The notes: generated by a model from the sequence alone, not told the origin. Positions 8,275 through 16,637 are shown, counted from the stretch's first letter. The stretch: 18,334 bases of DNA from Candidatus Dependentiae bacterium (GCA_018266175.1 JAFEAY010000007.1:1-18334); one strand, 5' to 3'. Numbers and translations: made by a program.

Positions 8275-9765
8275 ATGAATAAAAATTTTTTTGGTTACTT
8301 GTGCATCTTTGCTTTAATAAGCATTTCGTGCAGTGCAATTCTTAATTTTAGAAGCTCATCGTCTGGTATTAAAGTTACCGAGGGTGCTGGGCTTGTTTTG
8401 AGTAATAGAATTCAAGATTGCCAAGGAAAAGTTTCTAAAGAAACTGGTGCATCAATTTCTGGTCAAGAAATTATTTTCAATAAAGGCGTTTTAATTGATG
8501 GCAATAATTATATGCGGATTGCTGGAACGTATAAAACCGGAAATACCAATAAAATTCTTTTAGATGGGGATAAAACTTTTCGAGGAAATGGAAAATTAAT
8601 TACTCAAGCAATAGAAGTTCGTGGTGGGAATAATCGCTTGGAAGGTGAAGTTTTTTTGAGTAATAACCTTGTTATTTATGATTCCAATGCAAGTCTGACG
8701 TGCGCAATTGTGCGTAGTCTATCCCAAGATATTGAGCTGAATGGCGGAAAGCTTTATCTCGAGGAAAATTTAAGTTTTATTGATGACAAAAAGATTGTAG
8801 GAAATGGGACTGTGGTCTGTAATGCTCGAAAAATGGTTTTGGGTGCAAAAGAGATGTCGTGGAATGGGTCAATTTATTTTGATAACGGAAATGATATTGA
8901 GCTCAGAGCAACATTACACTTATCGCAAACGTGGACTTTTAGTGGGAACAATAGCACCATTATTGGTAACGGAAATATTTTAGTACTTGAGCCTCACGGT
9001 AAAATTATTGTTGAGCGTGGTGCTAATCTTTTGCTTAAAAACTTAATTATTCAAAATGTCTCAGATGGCAACATTACCTGTCTTGATGATGCCGGTACTA
9101 TTAATTTTCAAGATGTTGTTATGGTCCAAAATGATGAGTATACCTTTAAAAAAGGCGCCTTTACCGTTCTTGGATTTTTAGACTTAACCGGATCACAAAC
9201 ATTTGTTTTTCAGCCATCGGTCCCATGCACGATTAAATCAGGTTCAATATTACAGCTCGATCCACACATGACTTTGAGTGTAGATTTTGTGACCACCGCA
9301 ACAGATATGCTGAGATTTGAAGACAAAAGTTCAGTGCTTTTGCTTGATAGCTGTTGCGTGCATGTAACTTCAACCGGCTGGCATTTGAAAAAAGGTAAAA
9401 TTCGAATTGATGGAACAATCAATACCATCGCTGAATACAAAACTGATCCAAACAATGGACGCCGCCTTGAAGGTGGCATTACGCTTGGGAACTTGTCATT
9501 AATGGACGATTGTTCGTGCGAAATTTTGAGTGGCGGACAATGGCTTATAAAGCAGGGTTGGTTTATTTACAAAAATATAGATGCTCAGGCATGGAAAATG
9601 TATAACTCTTTATCGACGCTGCGTATCGATGCTGATTCTATCCTTAAGCTTTATCAACCAATCTGTTTTGAAGAAGGTCGCTTGCGCTTTGCAGATACCG
9701 CTTCATTCTTGCAAGAGGGTTCAAATTATATTAACGGCCCGATTGAAATTTACAAAACAACATAA
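8275..9765 (+). CDS. Secreted N-module/C-module beta-helix protein, copy 2
   Basis: 496 residues. ATG 8275 follows AAGGGAGAG. The signal peptide (MNKNFFGYLCIFALISISCSA) is followed by ILNFRSSSSGIKVTEGAG, as in copy 1 at 5704. The N-module (about 23-215) and the first part of the C-module are almost the same as in copy 1; the last about 200 residues have drifted (for example SCCVHVTSTGWHL in place of STLYVTPTGIQL). The untranslated leader is also shared: both copies are preceded by GGATA-A-rich-ATG-CCTGAAAA-GGGAG. The next gene, 9961, is the counterpart of 7203, so this is the first gene of a duplicated two-gene block. No catalytic residues are recognised. A role in binding or surface structure is inferred from the fold pattern only. 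Confidence 0.9.
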   Translation: MNKNFFGYLCIFALISISCSAILNFRSSSSGIKVTEGAGLVLSNRIQDCQGKVSKETGASISGQEIIFNKGVLIDGNNYMRIAGTYKTGNTNKILLDGDKTFRGNGKLITQAIEVRGGNNRLEGEVFLSNNLVIYDSNASLTCAIVRSLSQDIELNGGKLYLEENLSFIDDKKIVGNGTVVCNARKMVLGAKEMSWNGSIYFDNGNDIELRATLHLSQTWTFSGNNSTIIGNGNILVLEPHGKIIVERGANLLLKNLIIQNVSDGNITCLDDAGTINFQDVVMVQNDEYTFKKGAFTVLGFLDLTGSQTFVFQPSVPCTIKSGSILQLDPHMTLSVDFVTTATDMLRFEDKSSVLLLDSCCVHVTSTGWHLKKGKIRIDGTINTIAEYKTDPNNGRRLEGGITLGNLSLMDDCSCEILSGGQWLIKQGWFIYKNIDAQAWKMYNSLSTLRIDADSILKLYQPICFEEGRLRFADTASFLQEGSNYINGPIEIYKTT

Positions 9766-9781
9766 AGATATGATTCCAGGT

Positions 9782-9860
9782 TGTCATCCCCGACTTGATC
9801 GGGGATCCAGAGGGTTAATATTGTTCTGGTCTGGATCCCGGCTCGGAGGCCGGGATGACA
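9782..9860 (+). repeat. Palindromic repeat element, copy 1 (two hairpins)
   Basis: 79-bp element with ends TGTCATCCC and GGGATGACA, containing two GC-rich hairpins. The left one is ATCCCCGA-CTTGA-TCGGGGAT (9786-9806); the right one is ATCCCGGC-TCGGAG-GCCGGGAT (9835-9856). Its composition is far richer in GC than the flanks. It is the inverse of the element at 12122-12199. It resembles the small palindromes dispersed in many host-associated bacterial genomes. No transposase is present. Confidence 0.85.
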
Positions 9861-9893
9861 TATGTAGTTAAAGTTTTTTTAAAAAACAGAGCG

Positions 9894-9922
9894 TTGAGTG
9901 AGTTTAAGAAGTTTAGTATAAA
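9894..9922 (+). promoter_or_regulatory. Candidate sigma70-type promoter for the 9961 gene
   Basis: TTGAGT (9894-9899) and TATAAA (9917-9922) with a 17-base spacer, followed by a short leader and GGAGAAGAGG before ATG 9961. It lies just downstream of the palindromic element. This is the best promoter match in the window, although AT-rich DNA yields chance matches. Confidence 0.45.
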
Positions 9923-9960
9923 AAATAAAAGATCGTGAAAGGAGAAGAGGGTGAACGTAT

Positions 9961-12063
9961 ATGTTTTGTAAGATTCAACAAATGATTTTATGCACACTGC
10001 TGATCTTCTCCATGCAGGGCAGAATTTGGGCGCTTATTGTTGGTTCTAAAACATCACCATCAAGCCAAGCTTTTACGGTCTTTCCGGCCATTGATACCAA
10101 TAACACGTTGCTTGGGTTTTCAACATTTGAGCAAGGCTTTATGTTGGAAGATGCAACAACATCATGTACTTACAATAACTACATGCCCGTTTCTGGATCC
10201 GTTAACTTGCATGATGCAAAATTATATCTCAATAAAGACTTTTTTCTGACCAACACTTTTTCCCAAATTACCAGTGGAAAAATTTTTGGAAATAATTATT
10301 GCTTTGAGCTTCCTCGTTCTGCTTCAGACTTTAATCTTCCTACAGGTTCATGTTTTCATGTGAATCAACTCAACTCAGTAATTATGGGTAACGCCTGTAG
10401 CTCGGTTGATTGGTCAATCAATGATAATTACATTGCAGGAATAGCTCTTGATTCAGGTGACTATGAATTAAAAATTGCTTATTTTGACGGCGCTACTTTA
10501 ACGGTAACGCTTCAATCATATCAGGGGCGTGATACGTATGCGGTTCGATGGCATCCCACAAAACGGTACTTGGCGCTGAGCAGATCGTCTGGTACTGGAG
10601 ATGAAATTATAATTTATGAACACAAAGTTCATAATGGAACACTTGTAACAATAAGTGGTGCTGCTGTAGCCGGAAACGTGAATGCTTTTGCCTGGCATCC
10701 TTCAGGGAATTATTTAATTGCAGGAACTGATTATACCTCAGGTGAAATTATCACCTATCCTGCAAGCTCAACCGGTGTGCTGAGTACTGGAGTTGCCACT
10801 AATCTATCGCCAGATCGAGCGATAAGTCGTAATGTATTGAGCTTTGCTCCTGGTGGAAATAAGCTTGTTGCTGGAGCGGTGAACAATGCTACGGCTGGTG
10901 CAGCGGAGCTTTTGATTTATAACTTTAATGGGGCCCTAACATTAACCACGAGTGCTGAAGTTGGATACACCGTGCTTGGTGTTGATTGGTCTCCAACCGG
11001 TTCATACATCGCTGCGGGGCTTACTGGTGGAACAACTAATTTACGAATTTATGACGCATCTGCAAGTGTTGTGCTTGAGGTTCAATCGGCACGTCAAAAT
11101 ACAAGTGATGCTATTTATTCAGTACAGTGGGATAAGACCGGAACATTTTTGCTTGTTGGTATGTATAATGCCGGAGCTTCTGCGCCAAAGCTTAAAACGC
11201 TTATCTACAAATTTGATAAAGCAGCAAAGGTATTAACCCCGATCTATAATGAGTATACGTACGATTTGATCTATGCAGCTCGTTGGTCGCGAAATAATAA
11301 TTACTTTGCAAGAGCCAACTATGATGCATCAGCACTCTGGGAATATACTGTTGAAAAAACTACTTATACCGGTCTTGGGTCGGGAGTTACGGCTGTTTGT
11401 CCTCTTGTTTTTGATAGCACATCGCTTATTTGCAATAGCGATATTAATGTTACCGCGCCAGTTCAATTTTCAGGAAATTGCAAAGTTAATGGACGAGGTA
11501 AGCGAATATATTTTAAAAATAATGGTTCATTTCTTGTTCGACCAAATAGTAATTTGATGCTTGAAGATCTTGAGCTCAAAGAAGTTAAAGGATCGAATTT
11601 GAGCAATTTGATGAGCAATGGCTCCATAACGCTGCGTAATTGCATTATCAACTTAACAAATGACTACACTTTCTCTCAAGGAGCAATGCTTTTTCAGGAA
11701 GATGTTGTGATTACCGGAACCAATAAATTTAATTATACATCACGACAAACAAGTACTATTGCCAGCAATGCACAACTTATGTTTGATATGGATGTTACGT
11801 TTAGTTATGCACCAACAATTCCCAACCAAGGTTTGCTTTATATGCCGGATATTAATGCAACATTGTATTTGTATGGTTGTACCTTGCATTCAACCAGAAC
11901 TGGATTGTCACTCAAAAATGGTACAGTGCTTGTTGATGATTCTGTAACCATGAGTAGTGAAGCAAAGTATCCAGCAGAAAGTTTACGACTGGACTCAAAT
12001 TTAAATATTGTCATCAAAGCTGGTGCATCGCTTCAACTATTTGGAAGTGTTAAATATGAATAG
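9961..12063 (+). CDS. Secreted head + seven-bladed propeller + C-module protein (1)
   Basis: 700 residues. ATG 9961 follows a GGAG/GAGG-rich stretch and opens a signal peptide (cleavage likely at IWA-LIVGSK). Head: residues 25-129 (TTSCTY, MPVSGSVNL). Propeller: about 130-478, with seven repeats marked by VDWSINDNYIAG (149), VRWHPTKRYLAL (195), FAWHPSGNYLIAG (243), LSFAPGGNKLVAG (293), VDWSPTGSYIAAG (341), VQWDKTGTFLLVG (388) and ARWSRNNNYFAR (440), spaced about 48 residues. Blades lack the closing Trp-Asp and often end IYxFN-G-x-L, so this is WD40/YVTN-lactonase-like rather than classical WD40. C-module: about 480-700 (CNSDI, GNCKVNGRGKR, GCTLHSTRTGL, VKYE). Such propellers bind proteins or small ligands; no enzymatic site is claimed. 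It is the counterpart of 7203 plus an inserted propeller, and precedes two more genes of the same layout. Confidence 0.92.
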   Translation: MFCKIQQMILCTLLIFSMQGRIWALIVGSKTSPSSQAFTVFPAIDTNNTLLGFSTFEQGFMLEDATTSCTYNNYMPVSGSVNLHDAKLYLNKDFFLTNTFSQITSGKIFGNNYCFELPRSASDFNLPTGSCFHVNQLNSVIMGNACSSVDWSINDNYIAGIALDSGDYELKIAYFDGATLTVTLQSYQGRDTYAVRWHPTKRYLALSRSSGTGDEIIIYEHKVHNGTLVTISGAAVAGNVNAFAWHPSGNYLIAGTDYTSGEIITYPASSTGVLSTGVATNLSPDRAISRNVLSFAPGGNKLVAGAVNNATAGAAELLIYNFNGALTLTTSAEVGYTVLGVDWSPTGSYIAAGLTGGTTNLRIYDASASVVLEVQSARQNTSDAIYSVQWDKTGTFLLVGMYNAGASAPKLKTLIYKFDKAAKVLTPIYNEYTYDLIYAARWSRNNNYFARANYDASALWEYTVEKTTYTGLGSGVTAVCPLVFDSTSLICNSDINVTAPVQFSGNCKVNGRGKRIYFKNNGSFLVRPNSNLMLEDLELKEVKGSNLSNLMSNGSITLRNCIINLTNDYTFSQGAMLFQEDVVITGTNKFNYTSRQTSTIASNAQLMFDMDVTFSYAPTIPNQGLLYMPDINATLYLYGCTLHSTRTGLSLKNGTVLVDDSVTMSSEAKYPAESLRLDSNLNIVIKAGASLQLFGSVKYE

Positions 12064-12121
12064 CAGATTTTTTTGTAGGCTTTGGAGATATGGTTTGTTT
12101 ATTAAAAATTGGATAACAGTA

Positions 12122-12199
12122 TGTCATTCCGGCCTCCGAGCCGGAATCCAGGCATTTAACAAAGTCTTTCATGGATCCCGGATCAAGTCCGGGATGACA
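12122..12199 (+). repeat. Palindromic repeat element, copy 2 (inverted relative to copy 1)
   Basis: 78-bp element, TGTCATTCC to GGGATGACA. Hairpins are ATTCCGGC-CTCCGA-GCCGGAAT (12126-12147) and ATCCCGGA-TCAAG-TCCGGGAT (12175-12195). Loops are the reverse complements of those in copy 1, so the element is flipped. The reading frame of the downstream gene stays open through it and would encode HSGLRAGIQ...GSRIKSGMT if translated. Confidence 0.85.
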
Positions 12200-12217
12200 T
12201 CGTCGGATAAAGTTTTT

Positions 12218-14338
12218 GTGCAAAGAAGAGAGACTCATGAGTTTGCAACTTGGTTTACCTACAGAGCTGTGATCTTTTTATTGTGTTCTGTTTTTTTTAT
12301 AGATTCAGTTCAAGCTGTTATCGTTGGTTCAAAAAATTCAGCATCAGCCCAGACATTTACTATTTTTCCCAGTGTTGATTCTAACAACACAATTCTTGGA
12401 TACACTCGTTTTGAAGATGGATTTATGCTTGAAGGTGCAACGACTTCATGTACCTACGAAGGATATATGCCTATTTCAGGTACGGTTCATCTGAACAAAG
12501 GACGTTTGACGCTCAAGCGCGATTTAGTTTTAAGTGGAGTTCCTCTGTTTTTAACGACGGGACGCATTGAAGCAAATAGCTTTGCATTGGAATTACCAAA
12601 AAATTTACCCGATTTTAACCTCCCAGAATTTAATGGTTTTACGTTAAACGTTACCGCTTCGTATCATTTGGGAACTCATGCAGCTGTGCCCGATGCATTA
12701 TCGTTAGATTGGGCTATGAATAATGATTATGTAGCGGTTGGTATGCGTTCTGTTTCTGCTCGAGAGTTACGCGTACTCTATTTTAATGGAACAACCTTGA
12801 CTGCCACAGTAGATGCAGAAATTGGACGAGAAGTTGCATGTGTGCGTTGGCACCCAACTAAGCGTTATCTTGCAACAGCATTGCCAGCTGGATCTGGTAA
12901 TGAATTTATAATTTATGAACATAAAACGCATAATGGTACACTTGCAACATTGAGTGGAGCAGCAAGCTCTGGTGATGGTCGAGCGGTTGCGTGGCATCCA
13001 TCGGGTCTTTATTTAGTAGTTGGGACAACTGATACCACAACAAGGCTTCAGAGTTATCCCGTGAGCATGGCAGGCGCACTTGGTTCAGTCGGAACTCCTG
13101 CAACGCTTCCAACCAAAAGTGTTTGCCGTAATGCGTTGAGCTTTAGTCCTGGCGGAAATCAAATTGTGGTGGGGGTTGAAAAAGATACAACAGTTAATAT
13201 GAGTGAGCTCCTTGTCTATAACTTTAATGGCTCGCTTACACTTTCAACAAGCCTTGATATTGGAACACATGTTTTTGCAGTTGATTGGAATCCTACTGGG
13301 TCATATATTGCAGCCGGTTTAGCAAGTGGTTCAACTAATGTTCGAGTATATGATGCTTCGACTTCAGGAAAAATTCGCGAAGTGACCACTGCGCGCGTGA
13401 ACGAGTCCTATGCCGTTAATACCGTGAGTTGGGATAAGACCGGTACCTATCTTGCGGTTGGAACAACTCCAAAATCTGCTGGTAGACCTGAATTTGCTCT
13501 GTATTATTTTAATAAGCAGAATAAAACATTATCGCTTATTTCTAGTTCCGAGACGAACGATGATATTTATTCAATACGGTGGTCGCGTAACAACTCATAC
13601 ATTGCGCGAGGGCATCAACCGGTGAGTTCTGGTCCTCATATGGTTTATGTTCAAAATATGGCGTCTGACGCAACTCCTCTTGTGTTCAAAAATGGTTCAA
13701 TTGTTTGTAACTCAGATGTAATCTTAAAAGCGCCAATCCATTTTATAGGATCATGCAAAATTAATGGCCGAGGCAAGCGAATAATTTTTCAAAGTAATAG
13801 TGGGTTTGTGGTGCGTCCTGGGGCAACTGTATTATTTGAAGATGTTCATTTTCAAAATGTTTTTCCATCAAGCATGCGGTGTTTAGATGATTCCGGAACA
13901 GTAACTTTATCAAATTGTAGTTTGTACCTGACAAATGATTATACATTTTCACGCGGATCAATTTTGTTTAAAGAAGATGTAACGATTTCAGGAACAAATA
14001 AATTTAATTATACCACGAAGCTCACCAGTACAATTGCAACGCTCTCCAGACTTTTCTTTAATAACAATATGACTTTTAGTTATGCACCGCTTCGTGCAAA
14101 CCGAACACTCATTAACATGACCGATGAAACATCCAGGTTGTTGCTTGATGGTTGTACTTTGTATTCTACGCGAACAGGGTTAACGCTTTCAAATGGGACG
14201 CTGATTATTGATAATAAAGTAACAATCAGTAGTGATGCCAAATATGATGCAGAAAGTATGCAGTTGAGTTCAGATCTTAATATTGTGATACGAGGGGCCG
14301 CTATGCTTGAACTTATTGGAAGAGTTCGGTATTTGTAG
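12218..14338 (+). CDS. Secreted head + seven-bladed propeller + C-module protein (2); start uncertain
   Basis: 706 residues from GTG 12218, chosen because it places a basic segment (VQRRETHEF) just before the hydrophobic signal (AVIFLLCSVFFIDSVQA) and the VIVGSKNSASAQ mature start. Its ribosome site is weak. The frame is open further up: ATG 12056 overlaps the previous stop by 8 bases and would translate the palindromic element, and a TTG lies at 12008. The ATG with the best purine-rich site (12237) is out of frame, which may indicate a recent frameshift near the old start. Head: about 34-147. Propeller: about 148-485, seven repeats with LDW, VRWHPTKRYLA, VAWHPSGLYLVVG, LSFSPGGNQIVVG, VDWNPTGSYIAAG, VSWDKTGTYLAVG and IRWSRNNSYIARG. 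C-module: about 488-706 (CNSDV, GSCKINGRGKR, GCTLYSTRTGL). Strong paralogue of 9961 and 14363. If initiation has been damaged it could be a decaying copy, although the rest is intact. Confidence 0.85.
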   Translation: MQRRETHEFATWFTYRAVIFLLCSVFFIDSVQAVIVGSKNSASAQTFTIFPSVDSNNTILGYTRFEDGFMLEGATTSCTYEGYMPISGTVHLNKGRLTLKRDLVLSGVPLFLTTGRIEANSFALELPKNLPDFNLPEFNGFTLNVTASYHLGTHAAVPDALSLDWAMNNDYVAVGMRSVSARELRVLYFNGTTLTATVDAEIGREVACVRWHPTKRYLATALPAGSGNEFIIYEHKTHNGTLATLSGAASSGDGRAVAWHPSGLYLVVGTTDTTTRLQSYPVSMAGALGSVGTPATLPTKSVCRNALSFSPGGNQIVVGVEKDTTVNMSELLVYNFNGSLTLSTSLDIGTHVFAVDWNPTGSYIAAGLASGSTNVRVYDASTSGKIREVTTARVNESYAVNTVSWDKTGTYLAVGTTPKSAGRPEFALYYFNKQNKTLSLISSSETNDDIYSIRWSRNNSYIARGHQPVSSGPHMVYVQNMASDATPLVFKNGSIVCNSDVILKAPIHFIGSCKINGRGKRIIFQSNSGFVVRPGATVLFEDVHFQNVFPSSMRCLDDSGTVTLSNCSLYLTNDYTFSRGSILFKEDVTISGTNKFNYTTKLTSTIATLSRLFFNNNMTFSYAPLRANRTLINMTDETSRLLLDGCTLYSTRTGLTLSNGTLIIDNKVTISSDAKYDAESMQLSSDLNIVIRGAAMLELIGRVRYL

Positions 14339-14362
14339 CTTTTTATGGGGAGAAAGTGTTTT

Positions 14363-16441
14363 ATGATTTTGTTTTTTATACTGCTTGCGTTATGCATCAA
14401 TACAAATCTGTGTGCACTTTCTGTGGGGTCAAAATCGGCAGTTTCAAGTCAGGCCTATACGGTTTTTCCGGCAGTTGATACCACCAATACTATGCTTGGA
14501 TATGCTTTTTTTGAAAATGGCTTTTCATTACAGAGTAATGTAACGACCTGCACATTTGATAGCTTCATGCCGGTATCAGGTAATATTGATTTGAATGGTG
14601 GGCAGCTTTGGTTGCGTGAAGATTTGATTTTGAGTAACACATCTACAATCCGTTCTTGTGGTCGTATCTATGGAAATAATCAATCGATTGAATTCAGCAA
14701 GCAAGTTACCGATCAAGTGTTGCCCAGCTCAGTAAGTGGAGCATCACTTTATATCAATACGCTTTCAAGTGTGGCGATGTTCGCCGCTATTCAATCGGTT
14801 GATTGGTCGTATGATAATGCGTATGTTGCTGCAGCTTCTGGTGGCACTTCAAGAGGGCAAGAGATGAAAATTTATTACTTTGATGGTGCAACGTTAACGA
14901 CTACGCAGTCGGTGGAGCAGAGTAACAAAGACACCTATGCGGTAGCTTGGCATCCGTCAGAATATTTTGTTGCTGCTGGAATGAAGGCTGGAACCGGTAA
15001 TGAAGTAAGTATTTATAAGCTTAATCCGAGTAATGGCTCCTTGAATCTTACAGCAAGTTTAGATTTTGGATCAAGTGGGGTTTATGCGCTTGCGTGGCAT
15101 AAATCAGGAAATTACCTTGTTATCGGCACACTTGGGTCGGGTGTTTTTGAGTTGTATGTTTATAGCTTTAACCAGACAACTGGTGCATTAACATCGGCAA
15201 CGTCACTTGACCTTTCTCCCAGCAGGCAAATACAGACCGATGCACTGAGCTTTGCGCCAGGAGGTAATAGAATTGCAGTTGGAACTGCAAGCAATACGAC
15301 CACTGGTGTGACAGAATTTTTAGTTTGTTCGTTTGCAGCGTCTGCACTGACGATTACCACAAGTGTTGATACAAACGTCGCGGTCCAATCGGTTGATTGG
15401 AGTCCAACAGGAACTTATATTGCTGTTGGGCTTGCAAGTGGGTCTCAAACGCTCAGGATTTACGAGCACGTGCTTTCACCGTCTGAAAAATTAGTTCCTT
15501 TAACCAGCGCATATGTTGGACAAACCAGTAGTATTACCTGTGTCAGTTGGAATGCAACGGGAGATTATTTGGCAACTGCAGTAAGTGCTGGTTTGAGTTC
15601 AAGCGTCGGTATTTATTATTTCAATAAGACCAACCAAACATTAACGTTGGTTAATACGATTTCTTCATCGGTAGCCGTTAATGCGGTTCGTTGGTCTGAT
15701 GATTCAAATTATCTTTGCTATGGCGACAGTGCTAAAAATGTGATTGTTGTCTCAGCAACGACGACAGGGCGGCAACCACTGATTTTTGATACAGCAGCTA
15801 TTGTTTTTAATGCGGATACTTTCTTTGCAACCAATGTACATTTTGTTGGTAATTGTAAAATTAATGGTCGAGGAAAACGTATTACTATTGGGACCAATGG
15901 GGCATCATTGATTGTTCGACCAAATAGTCAGCTTGTTCTTGAGGATGTTGAAATTCATGGACTCAAAAGTAATAACTTGCGTTGTATGGTTGATAACAGT
16001 TCAATTATTTTTAGAAATACCATGCTTTCTCTTGATTCAGATTATACTTTTTCGCGTGGAAGTATTTTATTTGAAGAGGATACGATTATTACCGGAACCA
16101 ATACATTTGTTTATTCTTCAAAACTCACAAGTACCATTGCATCCGGAAAAACACTCTTCCTCACTCAAGGGGTAACTTTTAGTTATGCACCTTTGCGTGC
16201 TCGAAACGATCTTTTGTATATGCCCGATACAACAGCGCGCTTTTATCTTCAGGGTTGTACGCTGTACTCAACCAGAACCGGGTTGCATTTATCCGGCGGC
16301 ACGGTGATTGTTGATGATTTGGTGACCTTCAGTAGTACTGCTCAGTATGACGCAGAGGCGCTTCGCTTGAATGAAAATCTTGACCTTGTCGTGAGGGCCG
16401 GAGCTCAGCTAGAATTATTTGGGATTATCAAATATCAGTGA
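14363..16441 (+). CDS. Secreted head + seven-bladed propeller + C-module protein (3)
   Basis: 692 residues. ATG 14363 is preferred because GGGGAGAAA (14347-14355) lies 7 bases upstream and the product opens into MILFFILLALC...LCA-LSVGSKS, like the uncharged signal of 7203. ATG 14345 would add MGRKCF, giving a basic start but no ribosome site. Head: about 19-130 (VTTCTF, MPVSGNIDLNGG). Propeller: about 136-470, seven repeats centred on VDWSYDNAYVAA, VAWHPSEYFVAAG, LAWHKSGNYLVIG, LSFAPGGNRIAVG, VDWSPTGTYIAVG, VSWNATGDYLATA and VRWSDDSNYLCYG, spaced 48-51 residues. C-module: the rest (GNCKINGRGKR, STIASGKTL, GCTLYSTRTGLHL, IKYQ). It starts 24 bases after the previous stop, so the two are probably co-transcribed. 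Repeats are strongly diverged from one another but match blade-for-blade in the two sister proteins, so the propeller spread as a whole unit. Confidence 0.92.
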   Translation: MILFFILLALCINTNLCALSVGSKSAVSSQAYTVFPAVDTTNTMLGYAFFENGFSLQSNVTTCTFDSFMPVSGNIDLNGGQLWLREDLILSNTSTIRSCGRIYGNNQSIEFSKQVTDQVLPSSVSGASLYINTLSSVAMFAAIQSVDWSYDNAYVAAASGGTSRGQEMKIYYFDGATLTTTQSVEQSNKDTYAVAWHPSEYFVAAGMKAGTGNEVSIYKLNPSNGSLNLTASLDFGSSGVYALAWHKSGNYLVIGTLGSGVFELYVYSFNQTTGALTSATSLDLSPSRQIQTDALSFAPGGNRIAVGTASNTTTGVTEFLVCSFAASALTITTSVDTNVAVQSVDWSPTGTYIAVGLASGSQTLRIYEHVLSPSEKLVPLTSAYVGQTSSITCVSWNATGDYLATAVSAGLSSSVGIYYFNKTNQTLTLVNTISSSVAVNAVRWSDDSNYLCYGDSAKNVIVVSATTTGRQPLIFDTAAIVFNADTFFATNVHFVGNCKINGRGKRITIGTNGASLIVRPNSQLVLEDVEIHGLKSNNLRCMVDNSSIIFRNTMLSLDSDYTFSRGSILFEEDTIITGTNTFVYSSKLTSTIASGKTLFLTQGVTFSYAPLRARNDLLYMPDTTARFYLQGCTLYSTRTGLHLSGGTVIVDDLVTFSSTAQYDAEALRLNENLDLVVRAGAQLELFGIIKYQ

Positions 16442-16454
16442 GAATGCTTTTCAA

Positions 16455-16470
16455 GAAAGTAATCACTTTC
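16455..16470. other. Small perfect hairpin after the 14363 gene
   Basis: GAAAGT-AATC-ACTTTC, a 6-bp stem with a 4-base loop, 13 bases after the stop. No T-run follows, so it is not a standard intrinsic terminator. It may stabilise the 3' end of the message or be incidental. Confidence 0.35.
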
Positions 16471-16531
16471 AGCGATGTTAAGATTTGAATGTGCATTTTA
16501 TTGTGCAAAGACCTCATTGGGAGGCGGTTAT

Positions 16532-16560
16532 TTAAAAATGTTGACTAATATTTTTATAAA
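16532..16560 (+). promoter_or_regulatory. Candidate promoter for the 16653 gene
   Basis: TTAAAA (16532-16537) and TATAAA (16555-16560) with a 17-base spacer, in the 211-base gap before the last gene. TTGACT at 16541 is a better -35 by itself but has no good -10 at the right distance. Weak evidence in AT-rich DNA. Confidence 0.25.
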
Positions 16561-16597
16561 ATCGTAGCCTAAAGCTATTAAAAAATAGGCATCTATT

Positions 16598-16637
16598 ATA
16601 TTTCGTTTTCTTGAATAAAAATTAAAAAACGAAATAT
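16598..16637. promoter_or_regulatory. 12-bp perfect inverted repeat just upstream of a start
   Basis: ATATTTCGTTTT (16598-16609) and AAAACGAAATAT (16626-16637) are exact reverse complements around a 16-base loop. The right arm ends 5 bases before GGGGAAAG and 15 bases before ATG 16653. It could be an operator for a dimeric regulator or an RNA hairpin affecting translation. A second, smaller pair (GCCTA/TAGGC, 16567-16590) lies upstream. No T-run follows. Confidence 0.5.

Noticed and set aside
5704-9765. Lipoproteins, because the signal regions of 5704 and 8275 end near a Cys
   Set aside because: The residue three before Cys is His or Ser rather than Leu/Val/Ile, so the lipobox does not fit; ordinary signal cleavage is more likely.
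9581-9871. Small protein over the palindromic element (RLDRGSRG...GSRLGGRDD)
   Set aside because: It is an out-of-frame overlap with the end of the 8275 gene running into the repeat element; no credible start.
9870-9888. T/A-run palindrome downstream of palindromic element as terminator
   Set aside because: GTTTTTTTAAAAAAC has no loop or GC stem and lies between the element and a likely promoter.
2120-16441. Pectate lyase or polygalacturonase enzymes
   Set aside because: Only the G-x-G turn pattern of the fold is seen; no GH28 or pectate-lyase catalytic motif was found in any module.
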